Assembly: GCF_004364585.1 (NCBI RefSeq)
Contig: NZ_SOAN01000002.1
Span: 65,000-128,999, forward strand
DNA: 64,000 nucleotides
Source: Nesterenkonia aurantiaca
GTDB taxonomy: Bacteria > Actinomycetota > Actinomycetes > Actinomycetales > Micrococcaceae
Reading direction: 5' to 3'
The translations under genes and the position numbers were made by a program. This document shows positions 8,800 through 16,644 of the stretch, one piece after another (position 1 is the stretch's first letter; every line of letters begins with the position of its first letter). The notes beneath the pieces are model-generated. The model searched no databases, was not told where the DNA came from, and saw only the letters and a program-made list of their open reading frames with translations.

Positions 8800-8811
8800 C
8801 TTCAAATTTGA
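8800..8811. promoter_or_regulatory. 12-bp palindrome TTCAAATTTGAA upstream of the LLM oxidoreductase gene (operator candidate)
   Basis: TTCAAATTTGAA is a perfect AT-rich palindrome in GC-rich surroundings, about 50 bases before the LLM oxidoreductase start. A one-mismatch copy, TTCAACTTTGAA, lies before the pirin gene at 20305. Size and base composition suit a MarR-family operator, but no MarR gene is in the window. Confidence 0.5.
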
Positions 8812-8861
8812 ATCAGTGACCGGGGTGGACCGGGTCACCCGTGACGGCGCAGGGAGCAGCT

Positions 8862-9983
8862 ATGCAGTTCGGCATATTCAGCATCGGCGACATGACCCCG
8901 GACCCGAGAACTGGACGGGTGCCCACCGAGCACGAGCGCATCCAGTCGATGGTGACGATCGCGAAGCGGGCGGAAGAGGCAGGGCTCGACGTCTTCGCGG
9001 TCGGGCAGCACCACAACCCGCCCTTCGTGGCTCCGGCCAACCCGCCGATCCTCATGGCCTACCTGGCGGCGCAGACGAGCCGGATCCAGCTCTCCACGGC
9101 GACCACCCTGATCACCACCACCGACCCGGTGCGGATCGCGGAGGACTACGCCTTCGCGCAGCACCTGGCCCAGGGCCGCGTAGATCTCACCCTGGGTCGG
9201 GGGAACACCGGTCCGGTCTACCCCTGGTTCGGGAAGGACATCCGCAGCGGGATCCCACTGGCCCTGGAGAACTACGCGCTGCTGCACCGGCTCTGGCGCG
9301 AGACCGAAGTCGACTTCTCCGGGCGCTTCCGCACCCCGCTGCAGGGATTCACCTCCACCCCTCGCCCGCTCGATGACATCCCGCCCTTCGTCTGGCACGG
9401 CTCGATCCGCTCACCGGAGATCGCCGAACAGGCCGCCTACTACGGCGACGGGTTCTTCCACAACAACATTTTCTGGAACAAGGAACACACGGGGCGGATG
9501 ATCGAGCTCTACCGCTCTCGCTACGCGCACTACGGCCACGGGCCGGCCGAGCAGGCCATCGTGGGCCTCGGCGGCCAGGTGTTCATGCGCAGGAACTCGC
9601 AGGACGCGATCCGGGAGTTCCGGCCCTACTTCGACCGGGCGCCGGTCTACGGCAACGGACCCTCGCTCGAGGACTTCAGTGCGCAGACCCCGTTGACCGT
9701 GGGCACGCCCGATCAGGTCATCGAGCGGACGCTGAGCTTCCGAGACTACGCCGGGGACTATCAGCGTCAGCTCTTCCTGATCGACCACGCCGGACTGCCG
9801 CTGAAGACCGTGCTGGAGCAGATCGATCTGCTGGGGGAGGAGGTCGTGCCGGTGCTGCGACGAGAGGTGGCCGCACGCGCCCCGCAGAGCACCCCTGAGT
9901 CGCCTACCCACCAAGTCCTGGCCCGTCGCCGCGCCGAGGGTCGCGACCCCGTCCCAGGGGGCGGCACGGCGGCGGCCGCCTGA
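8862..9983 (+). CDS. LLM class flavin-dependent oxidoreductase (luciferase-like monooxygenase)
   Basis: This 373-residue protein has the bacterial luciferase TIM-barrel fold, beginning MQFGIFSIGDM and containing the paired segments QHHNPPF, STATTLITTTDPVRIAEDYA and DLTLGRGNTGPVYPWFGKD, which form the flavin-binding face in the family. Members oxidise varied small molecules with FMNH2 or F420H2. The ATG at 8862 is chosen because CAGGGAG precedes it and the beta strand starts immediately. An upstream ATG at 8841 would add seven residues. The palindrome at 8800 suggests repression. The substrate is unknown. Confidence 0.9.
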   Translation: MQFGIFSIGDMTPDPRTGRVPTEHERIQSMVTIAKRAEEAGLDVFAVGQHHNPPFVAPANPPILMAYLAAQTSRIQLSTATTLITTTDPVRIAEDYAFAQHLAQGRVDLTLGRGNTGPVYPWFGKDIRSGIPLALENYALLHRLWRETEVDFSGRFRTPLQGFTSTPRPLDDIPPFVWHGSIRSPEIAEQAAYYGDGFFHNNIFWNKEHTGRMIELYRSRYAHYGHGPAEQAIVGLGGQVFMRRNSQDAIREFRPYFDRAPVYGNGPSLEDFSAQTPLTVGTPDQVIERTLSFRDYAGDYQRQLFLIDHAGLPLKTVLEQIDLLGEEVVPVLRREVAARAPQSTPESPTHQVLARRRAEGRDPVPGGGTAAAA

Positions 9984-10045
9984 GGCTGCGCCGCGCGCGT
10001 GGGCTCGGTCTAGGCTCAGGCCCCGCCTGAAGCCGGGGGTCCGGC

Positions 10046-11056
10046 TCAGCCGCGGCGTTCCAGCTCCTCGATCACGTTGATGCGTTCACTGCTCATCAGG
10101 TGCAGCGAGAGCTCGTTCGAGAGGTGCTGGAACATCGCCACGCCCTGGACGCTGCTGCCTTCCTCGTTGAGCCGCGGCGCGAAGGAGGCGATGCCGACCT
10201 GGCCGGGAAGCACCCCGATGATGCCTCCGGAGATGCCCGACTTCGCCGGGATCCCGATCTGGGTCAGCCAGCGCCCGGAGGCGTCATACATCCCGCAGGT
10301 CGCCATGATGCCCAGCGTGGTGCGGGCCGACTCGGCGGAGACCACGCGCAGACCGTTCTCCGGATTGATCCCGTTGTTCGCCAGCGTGGCCGCCATCCGG
10401 GCGATGTCTTTGACCGTGACCAGGATCGAGCACTGATCGATGTAACCGCGCACGGCCTCATCGGGCTCGGTCTCCAGGGAGCCGTGAGACTTCAGCATGT
10501 GGGCGATCGCCATATTGCGGTAGGCGGTGGAGTACTCCTCCTCGGCCGCGTCCCAATCGATCTCGAGCGGACGCCCGGCGAAGGCCGACATGCCATCAAG
10601 GATCCGGGTGGTCCTGCTGCGGACCTCGGAGGTGCGAGATTCGCTCTGCCGGCCACCGGGATGCTCCTCGTGGCTGGTGTGGTCCACCAGGTGGTGCGTG
10701 GCGATGGCGCCGGCGTTGATCATCGGGTTCAGCGGCCGCCCGGTGCCCCCCTCCAGGGAGAGCTCGTTGAACGCCTCACCGGAGGGTTCCATCCCGACCA
10801 TCTCGCGGACTCGGTCCAGACCGATGTCGTCCAGCGCCAGCGCGTAGACGAACGGCTTGGAGATGGACTGGATGGTGAACAGGTGCTCGTCGTCCCCGGC
10901 GGAGCATTCCTGTCCGTCCGCAGTGGCCAGGGCGAGCGCCTGCAGCTTCTCATCGGCGTCTCGCAACCGCGGGATGTAGGCCGCAAGCTTGCCGCTGACA
11001 TCCGCGCTGGATTCCTTGAGCACCTCACGGAGGTATGTGTTGATCGACTCGTGCAC
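10046..11056 (-). CDS. glsA: Glutaminase A
   Basis: The 336-residue enzyme belongs to the serine-dependent glutaminase family, which hydrolyses L-glutamine to glutamate and ammonia in the cytoplasm. The nucleophile Ser is in QSISKPF near residue 65, and the conserved segments LNPMINAGA and the glycine-rich AKSGISGGIIGVLPG near residue 270 are present. The length is close to that of other glutaminases. It is transcribed away from a long non-coding stretch and is not obviously part of an operon. Confidence 0.95.
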   Translation of the reverse strand: MHESINTYLREVLKESSADVSGKLAAYIPRLRDADEKLQALALATADGQECSAGDDEHLFTIQSISKPFVYALALDDIGLDRVREMVGMEPSGEAFNELSLEGGTGRPLNPMINAGAIATHHLVDHTSHEEHPGGRQSESRTSEVRSRTTRILDGMSAFAGRPLEIDWDAAEEEYSTAYRNMAIAHMLKSHGSLETEPDEAVRGYIDQCSILVTVKDIARMAATLANNGINPENGLRVVSAESARTTLGIMATCGMYDASGRWLTQIGIPAKSGISGGIIGVLPGQVGIASFAPRLNEEGSSVQGVAMFQHLSNELSLHLMSSERINVIEELERRG

Positions 11057-11134
11057 CGGATGTCTCCTCGGGGGTTGGTCCTCCCACGCTACCCGCTGGG
11101 ATCCGCGGATCCGCCGGACAGGTTCTCACCAGGG

Positions 11135-11422
11135 TGTGGACAACTTGTGGAAAACCAGGGGTCGAAGGGTGCATACACCTAACGAGGGGGTTACGGCAAC
11201 ACGACGCAATGATGGAAAAACTGGTATCCGTCATGGGCGGTGCACAGGCGCGTCGGCATAAAACTCCTTGTCAGCAGCGTAATGGGGGTGTTACTGGGAT
11301 GTTATCCACAGCTTGCTGCACATGTTGTGCACAAGACACGCCGCGTAGTCCACATTTACTCCACAGGCAGGGGCATTTCGTCCTATTGCCCCTGCTGGGC
11401 TCGGGACCTAAAGTGTGGAAAG
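11135..11422. other. Cluster of DnaA-box-like 9-mers in a non-coding region
   Basis: The 698-base gap between glsA and the next gene has no convincing gene. Its first half holds several 9-mers near the DnaA-box consensus TTATCCACA: TTGTCCACA (minus, 11135-11143), TTTTCCACA (minus, 11146-11154), a perfect TTATCCACA (plus, 11302-11310), TTGTGCACA (11325-11333, inside a 10-bp palindrome), TAGTCCACA (11346-11354), TACTCCACA (11357-11365) and CTTTCCACA (minus, 11414-11422). This could be a DnaA titration or regulatory site. A functional origin is less likely because dnaA and dnaN are absent. Confidence 0.5.
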
Positions 11423-11549
11423 TCCCTCGGACGTGAATATTGGCTGGGCCCCGCCCAGCGCGCATTCACGCGGCGCCGCAGTCTGCGGCGGGAGCGGAGA
11501 CACGGGGCCGGCAGGCATGTTTTCAGGCTGGCCCGTGGTCGACGTGTCT
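11403..11549 (+). ncRNA. Hairpin-rich segment, candidate structured RNA of unknown family
   Basis: Consecutive stems can be drawn through this non-coding segment: GGGAC/GTCCC (11403-11426); CGTGAAT/ATTCACG (11432-11470) enclosing GCTGGGC/GCCCAGC with a three-base loop; CGCCGCA/TGCGGCG with a three-base loop (11474-11490); and AGACACG/CGTGTCT (11498-11549) enclosing GGGCCGGC/GCTGGCCC with a G-U pair. None of the motifs of RNase P RNA, tmRNA, SRP RNA or 6C RNA were recognised. The strand is assumed. The rest of the gap (11550-11731) shows nothing recognisable. Confidence 0.35.
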
Positions 11550-11731
11550 GAGGCCTCGGAGAAACAGAGGAGATCCTGCTCACCGCGTCCCCGCGCACAC
11601 ACAGCGTGGGAGGCCCAGCGGCGGGATCTGGGGCACATCGGGTCGCCGGGAGACCGGCCAAGGGAAGGGGATCACGCGCTCACTGCCCGTGATCCTGCTG
11701 GGTCTTCCGGCGATCCGATCTCCGCCCCCTC

Positions 11732-11755
11732 AGCGCACCCCCGTCTGGGGGCGCT
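11732..11755 (-). terminator. Stem-loop at the 3' end of the alpha/beta hydrolase gene
   Basis: CCCCC (11738-11742) and GGGGG (11747-11751) around the loop GTCT, extended by AGCG/CGCT after a two-base bulge. It begins at the hydrolase stop codon on the minus strand. There is no T tract, so its terminator role is inferred from position. Confidence 0.4.
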
Positions 11756-12555
11756 CAGCAGGGGTGTGCAGCGATGAAGCGCGCCACCCGGCGCGGCCAG
11801 GTGTCCAGCTCCTCGGGTGTCTCTGCGATCTGCAGCCGTGAGTTCGGGATCAGCTGGTGCAGCTTCTCGGCGGTGGAGACCGGGTGGGCATAGTCATCCA
11901 CCCAGGCAAGGATCAGTGTGGGCACCTCGAGCTCGCGGATCTTCTCCGCACTGGGAAGATCGCTGACTCCGGCCCCGCGGAAGATCGAGGGCAGCAGCTC
12001 TTGGCTGACCGCCGGGACGCGCTCCTTCGGCCGGTCAGCCAGGGCGGGCGGCGGCAGCACCTGGCGCCCCACCCGGACGAAGGCGCCGATCCCGTGGTCC
12101 TCGATCAGCTCGGCGGACCTCTGGTAGGTCTCGGCCTGGCCCGCGCGGGTCGCCCAGGCCGTGGGTGGAACCATCAAGGTCAGCGTGGCGAAGCGGTCGG
12201 GATCGCGCAGTGCGGCATAGAGCAGGGTCGCGGCGCCCATCGAGGGGCCCGCGGCGTGGACCTTCGCTCCGGGTGCGAGCTCGTCGAGCAGCTCGAGCAG
12301 GTCCTCGGCGAGCCGGGGCCACAGGTAGTCCTCCGGCACGGCACGGCCGGTGGAGGAGCCGTGTCCGCGGGCGTCGTAGCGCAGGACCCGGCAGTCATCG
12401 AGGCTGAGCGTCATGTCCAGCCCGGCGCGCTGCTCGCGTGAGGCGCAGGAGGTCAGTCCGTGCAGCTGGACGAAGGTCGGACCCTCACCGGCGACCTCGT
12501 AGGCGAGTTTCGCCCCTGCCGTCTGGAAAAGCCCCACGGTCTTCGACTCCTCCAT
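11755..12555 (-). CDS. Alpha/beta hydrolase
   Basis: A 266-residue alpha/beta-hydrolase-fold protein. The oxyanion-hole segment VQLHGLT is near residue 30, the YDARGHGSS motif near 60, the nucleophile elbow GPSMGA near 105, and a late acid/His pair (LAWVDDYAHP region and the C-terminal IAAHP) can complete the triad. It resembles proline iminopeptidase and lactonase-type hydrolases, but the substrate cannot be assigned. It stands alone, divergent from the condensation-domain gene. Confidence 0.85.
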   Translation of the reverse strand: MEESKTVGLFQTAGAKLAYEVAGEGPTFVQLHGLTSCASREQRAGLDMTLSLDDCRVLRYDARGHGSSTGRAVPEDYLWPRLAEDLLELLDELAPGAKVHAAGPSMGAATLLYAALRDPDRFATLTLMVPPTAWATRAGQAETYQRSAELIEDHGIGAFVRVGRQVLPPPALADRPKERVPAVSQELLPSIFRGAGVSDLPSAEKIRELEVPTLILAWVDDYAHPVSTAEKLHQLIPNSRLQIAETPEELDTWPRRVARFIAAHPC

Positions 12556-12621
12556 CTCAGGTGAACAACAAGTTGTGCCGGAAGCATGCCAGCGAAGTGA
12601 ACGCCACCTAGACTACGCCGT

Positions 12622-14187
12622 ATGCGGTTGACCAATGTGGCGCAGATGCACGCCAGGCCAGGACGTCTGTCCAGCTATTCGGTGGTGGCCCAGCCCGCCG
12701 CCGCCGTCGCACCGGACCGGGGCGTCGGAGCCGGCTTCAGTGCCGAGCCTCAGCAGAACGGTGCCCAGGCCGCTGCCCCACCGGGCGGACTTCCGGTCTC
12801 TTTCGACCAGAACCGCCATGTCAGCTTCGGGTCTCGGCCCGGATCGTGGATGGCAGTTTCTTTCCAGCTCGACGGGCCCGCCTCGCTGGACGAGATCGCC
12901 GCCGTCTGGCAGGTGGTGATCCAGCGCCACGGCACGCTGCGCACGGTCTTCGAGTGGCGACCCGAGCATCTTCCGCGCCGCAGTGACACACATCACGCCA
13001 ATTCCGGTCCAGGGGGAGACTCCGGCGGACCGATCAGCGACCTGCTGCTGCAGGAGGTCGCGATGCTGCCCGGCACCTGGGAGCAGCTCTCGGACCCCGA
13101 GTCGCCCCGGGCTCCCATAGGATTCAGCACAGGCTCGCGGGCGGGGCTGCAGACTGCGCACCTGGCAGCGCCGAGGGAGCAGCTCAACGCGGCCGAGGTC
13201 AAGGCCGCCCTGCGCGCCCATTTCGACACCGTCTGTGACCCCTTCGGCATGCCCTCGCATCGGCTCTGCGTGATCGACGACGGTGAATCCGCTGCGGTGC
13301 GCGAGACCGCGGGGTCGCCGCAGATCGTCATCGGCTCCGACCACTCCCACGTGGACGCCTGGTCCCTGCTGGTGCTGGTCCGAGACTTCAACGCGGTGCT
13401 GAACAACCTGCGCGCCGGTCATCCCGCAGCCCATGGGCTTCCGGCGCCGGAGTCCTTCGCGGCCCATACCAGGGCGATGGAGGCCAAGCCGTTTCCACCC
13501 GAGGCGGTCGTCACCCGCTGGCGGGAGATCCTGGAGGCAGGAGGCGGGGTGATGCCGACCTTCCCGCTGCCGCTGGGTGATATCTCACTGCCGGTCAGTG
13601 AGAAGGTCGAGGTCCGCGACGTGCTGGACTCCGCAGAGCTGAACAAGCTGGAGGCTCACGCCAAGGCGGAGGGGGTCCGACTGATCGCCGTCGCCGTCTC
13701 GGTGATGACCCGGCTCTTCCGCGAACTGGGTGACCAGCCGCTGCGCACGGTCTTCCCGGTGCACAGCCGAGACGAGCCGCGCTGGTTCGACTCGGTGGGC
13801 TGGTTCATCACCAACGCGGTGCTGGAGAACGACGACGACAGCCTGCGCGGCAGCTACCAGGCGGTGAAGGAGGCGATCCGGCTGGGCTCGCATCCGTTGG
13901 CCCCGATCATGCGCCCCTACGGCGGGATGCCCGCTGAGCCGGGGATGTTCGCGATGAGCTGGCTCGATCACCGCAGGCTCCCGGTCAACGTGGACGAGGC
14001 GCTCAACGCCCAGCACATCTCTGCCGTGGTCCAGACCGACGGGGTGATGATCTGGTTCGTGGTCAACGAGACCGGACTGCACCTGCGCTGCCGCTATCCC
14101 GATACTCCCCAGGCCCGAGAGACGATGCACACCTGGCTGGAGGCAGTGGTCGAAGGACTGCGTGCACCGAGTATCGTGGAGGGGTGA
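12622..14187 (+). CDS. Stand-alone condensation-domain protein (acyltransferase-like)
   Basis: This 521-residue protein resembles the condensation domains of non-ribosomal peptide synthetases and PapA/WES acyltransferases. The catalytic motif is present as HSHVDAW, with His241 and Asp245 in the HxxxD spacing, although the first His and final Gly of the usual HHxxxDG are Asp and Ala. A second typical segment, DSVGWFITN, occurs near residue 395. There is no adenylation or carrier domain and no biosynthetic neighbour. Instead the stop codon overlaps the GTG of dnaB (GTGA), which implies coupled translation. The acyl donor and acceptor are unknown. Confidence 0.78.
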   Translation: MRLTNVAQMHARPGRLSSYSVVAQPAAAVAPDRGVGAGFSAEPQQNGAQAAAPPGGLPVSFDQNRHVSFGSRPGSWMAVSFQLDGPASLDEIAAVWQVVIQRHGTLRTVFEWRPEHLPRRSDTHHANSGPGGDSGGPISDLLLQEVAMLPGTWEQLSDPESPRAPIGFSTGSRAGLQTAHLAAPREQLNAAEVKAALRAHFDTVCDPFGMPSHRLCVIDDGESAAVRETAGSPQIVIGSDHSHVDAWSLLVLVRDFNAVLNNLRAGHPAAHGLPAPESFAAHTRAMEAKPFPPEAVVTRWREILEAGGGVMPTFPLPLGDISLPVSEKVEVRDVLDSAELNKLEAHAKAEGVRLIAVAVSVMTRLFRELGDQPLRTVFPVHSRDEPRWFDSVGWFITNAVLENDDDSLRGSYQAVKEAIRLGSHPLAPIMRPYGGMPAEPGMFAMSWLDHRRLPVNVDEALNAQHISAVVQTDGVMIWFVVNETGLHLRCRYPDTPQARETMHTWLEAVVEGLRAPSIVEG

Positions 14188-15545
14188 CTACCGAGCTCTA
14201 CGACACCGGATCGCCCGCAGGGGTGGACTCCCGCACGCCCCCGCAGGACATGGTGGCGGAGCAGTCCGTGCTCGGCGGCATGATGCTCTCCAAGGATGCC
14301 ATAGCCGATGTCGTGGAGGTGCTGCGCGGCTCAGACTTCTACCGGCCCGCGCATGAGCTGATCTACGACGCGATCATCGACCTCTACGGGCGTGGCGAGC
14401 CCGCCGACGTGGTCACCATCTCGGATCACCTGACCAAGCGCGGCGAGCTGCAGCGCATCGGCGGCCCGGCCTACCTGCACAACCTGGCCCAGTCGGTGCC
14501 CACCGCCGCGAATGCCGGGTTCTACGCCGAGATCGTGCGCGAGCGAGCGATCCTGCGCCGCCTGGTCGACGCCGGGACCAAGATCGTGCAGCTCGGACAC
14601 ACCGCCGACGGCGAGGTCGAGGGCATCGTCAACCAGGCGCAGTCCGAGATCTACAACGTGGCCGAGAACCGGCAGAGCGAAGACTATGTCGCGCTCTCCG
14701 AGATCCTGGGCCCAACGATCGATGAGATCGAGACCAACTCCGCCCACGACGGCGGACTCACCGGCATTCCCACCGGGTTCCGCGAACTCGATGACCTGAC
14801 CCACGGCTTCCACGGCGGACAGATGATCATCATCGCCGCCCGCCCCGCCATGGGTAAGTCCACCCTGGCGCTGGACTTCGCCCGCGCCGCCGCGGTGAAC
14901 AACAAGATGACCGCCGCCTTCTTCTCCCTGGAGATGGGTCGCAACGAGATCGCCATGCGTCTGCTCTCCGCAGAGTCCCGGATCCTGTTCTCCGACCTGC
15001 GCAAGGGCAATATCCGTGATGAGGACTGGGAGAAGATGTCCGAGGCGGTGGACCGGCTCAACGATGTGCCGCTGTTCATCGACGACTCCCCGAACATGTC
15101 GCTGATGGAGATTCGGGCGAAGTGCCGCCGGCTCAAGCAGCGTCATAACCTCAAGCTCGTGGTGCTGGACTACCTGCAGCTGCTCTCCTCGGGCAAGCGG
15201 GTGGAGTCCCGTCAGCAGGAGGTCAGCGAGTTCTCCCGTACCTTGAAGCTGCTGGCCAAGGAGCTCGACGTCCCGATCATCGCGCTCTCCCAGCTCAACC
15301 GTGGCTCCGAGTCTCGCCCGGACAAGAAGCCGCAGGTCTCGGACCTGCGTGAATCCGGTTCGATCGAGCAGGACGCGGACATGGTCATGCTGCTGCACCG
15401 GCCCGAGGTCTATGACAAGGAGACCGAGCGCGCCGGGGAGGCCGACATCATCGTCGCGAAGAACCGTAACGGTCCCACCCGCGACATCACCGTGGCGTTC
15501 CAGGGCCACTACGCCCGCTTTCAGGACATGGCCCGCGACTTCTAG
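14184..15545 (+). CDS. dnaB: Replicative DNA helicase DnaB
   Basis: The 453-residue helicase has the N-terminal primase-interacting domain (PPQDMVAEQSVLGGMMLS) and a RecA-like C-terminal motor with Walker A RPAMGKST, Walker B LVVLDYLQLL and the ALSQLNRGSE and RESGSIEQDAD motifs. No intein interrupts the Walker A or other motifs, unlike some actinobacterial dnaB genes. The start is a GTG overlapping the stop of the upstream condensation-domain gene. It unwinds DNA at the replication fork as a hexamer. Confidence 0.97.
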   Translation: MTTELYDTGSPAGVDSRTPPQDMVAEQSVLGGMMLSKDAIADVVEVLRGSDFYRPAHELIYDAIIDLYGRGEPADVVTISDHLTKRGELQRIGGPAYLHNLAQSVPTAANAGFYAEIVRERAILRRLVDAGTKIVQLGHTADGEVEGIVNQAQSEIYNVAENRQSEDYVALSEILGPTIDEIETNSAHDGGLTGIPTGFRELDDLTHGFHGGQMIIIAARPAMGKSTLALDFARAAAVNNKMTAAFFSLEMGRNEIAMRLLSAESRILFSDLRKGNIRDEDWEKMSEAVDRLNDVPLFIDDSPNMSLMEIRAKCRRLKQRHNLKLVVLDYLQLLSSGKRVESRQQEVSEFSRTLKLLAKELDVPIIALSQLNRGSESRPDKKPQVSDLRESGSIEQDADMVMLLHRPEVYDKETERAGEADIIVAKNRNGPTRDITVAFQGHYARFQDMARDF

Positions 15546-15585
15546 CCGGGTCCGTGGTGTGCTCTGCCGGGCGGGGGACCCAGGC

Positions 15586-16578
15586 TCACCGGTAGTCCGA
15601 GGCCTCCAGCGTCGCGGCGTCGGTGGTCTCCAGATCCGTGATGAAGCGCCACGCATCGGGCCGGGATCCATCGACGTCGGTGAGGCCGTAGTGCTGAGCC
15701 AGCTCGAAGGAGCTCATCGAGAGGGTGTTCCATGCCGTCCGCTGCGGATCCGCCGCGAGCGCGGTGATCCCGCGCGCAAGCATCGCCGGGGTCTCGGAGA
15801 TGACGAACTCGTAGGGCGGGACCACCTCGGTCTTTCCGCGGTTGGCCTCGGCAGCGGTGCGCCAGGTCTGTTCGGTCACCCCGAAGCCGTCGAGCATCAT
15901 CTCTGAACGCAGCCAGCCGGGGGAGACCGAGACGGCGGTCCCGCCGTGAGGGGCCAGCTCATGGCCCTGGGCGAAGGCCAGTCGGTCCACCGCCGTCTTG
16001 GTCAGGTCGTGGAAGACGTTCTCGCGGAAGTGAGACGCGTTATAGCCGCGGGTCCCGTCGGTCACCTCCACCACCAGGCCCCCGGAGCTGCGGATGAGCA
16101 GCGGAAGTGCGGCGTGGCTGGTGTTCAGATGCGTGGAGAATCCGGTGTCGAAGAGCTTCCTTCCGGCTGCGAGGTCGGAATCCCACAGCGTCTTGCCGAA
16201 CTCCACATAGGCCTCTCCGCCGATGTCATTGATCAAGATGTCCAGCCGGCCCTGCTCGGTGTCGATCCGCTGGATCAGCGCCCGGACCTCCTCGACCTGG
16301 AGGTGGTCCACGATCACCGGATGCGCGGTGCCCCCGGCGGCGCGGATCAGCTGAGCGGTCTCTTCGACGGTCTCGGTTCGGCCGTAGTCAGAGGGAGCCT
16401 GGGCCGTGGAGCGCCCGGTGCAGTACACCACGGCCCCGGAAGCCGCGAGCTCGCGGGCGATCGCGCGGCCCGCTCCGCGGGTGGCCCCGGTGACCAGGGC
16501 GATCCGCCCGGAGAGTCCGGTGGGGGTCAGCGGTGCGCTCGCGGGGGATGCCGGGCCAGGTGCGGACCGTGCAGACAT
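15586..16578 (-). CDS. SDR family oxidoreductase with an atypical catalytic site
   Basis: This 330-residue protein has a Rossmann fold with the cofactor motif TGATRGAGRA near residue 31 and a NDIGGE segment where SDRs have NNAG. In the catalytic motif, the position four residues before Lys194 is His190 (VFHDLTK) rather than Tyr; the codon is CAC and one base change would give TAC. The C-terminal region (VSPGWLRSEMMLDGFGVTE) is like a large actinobacterial DHRS1-like subgroup. The start could be later, since the first 20 residues are low complexity. Activity may be altered by the His. Confidence 0.82.
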   Translation of the reverse strand: MSARSAPGPASPASAPLTPTGLSGRIALVTGATRGAGRAIARELAASGAVVYCTGRSTAQAPSDYGRTETVEETAQLIRAAGGTAHPVIVDHLQVEEVRALIQRIDTEQGRLDILINDIGGEAYVEFGKTLWDSDLAAGRKLFDTGFSTHLNTSHAALPLLIRSSGGLVVEVTDGTRGYNASHFRENVFHDLTKTAVDRLAFAQGHELAPHGGTAVSVSPGWLRSEMMLDGFGVTEQTWRTAAEANRGKTEVVPPYEFVISETPAMLARGITALAADPQRTAWNTLSMSSFELAQHYGLTDVDGSRPDAWRFITDLETTDAATLEASDYR

Positions 16579-16644
16579 GAGGTGCCTCCCGGAGAGATGA
16601 TCGGTGATCTTCAGGGTCCCACGGCGCGGGCTGGGGATGTGGGT

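Noticed and set aside
11135-11422. Chromosomal origin oriC
   Set aside because: DnaA-box-like sites are present, but there is no adjacent dnaA or dnaN and no clear AT-rich unwinding region. Only a DnaA-binding cluster is claimed.
11403-11549. RNase P RNA, tmRNA, SRP RNA or 6C RNA
   Set aside because: The diagnostic conserved segments of these RNAs were not found, so only a generic structured RNA is proposed.
11134-11777. Several open frames of 60-130 codons in the glsA-hydrolase gap
   Set aside because: They have no Shine-Dalgarno sequence, no plausible family and atypical composition, and they overlap one another on both strands.
12613-13467. Long antisense frame across the condensation-domain gene
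   Set aside because: High GC gives long open antisense frames throughout this window. This one has no motif, while the opposite strand encodes a recognisable protein.
14184-15545. Intein in dnaB
   Set aside because: All helicase motifs are contiguous and the length of 453 residues is that of an intein-free protein.
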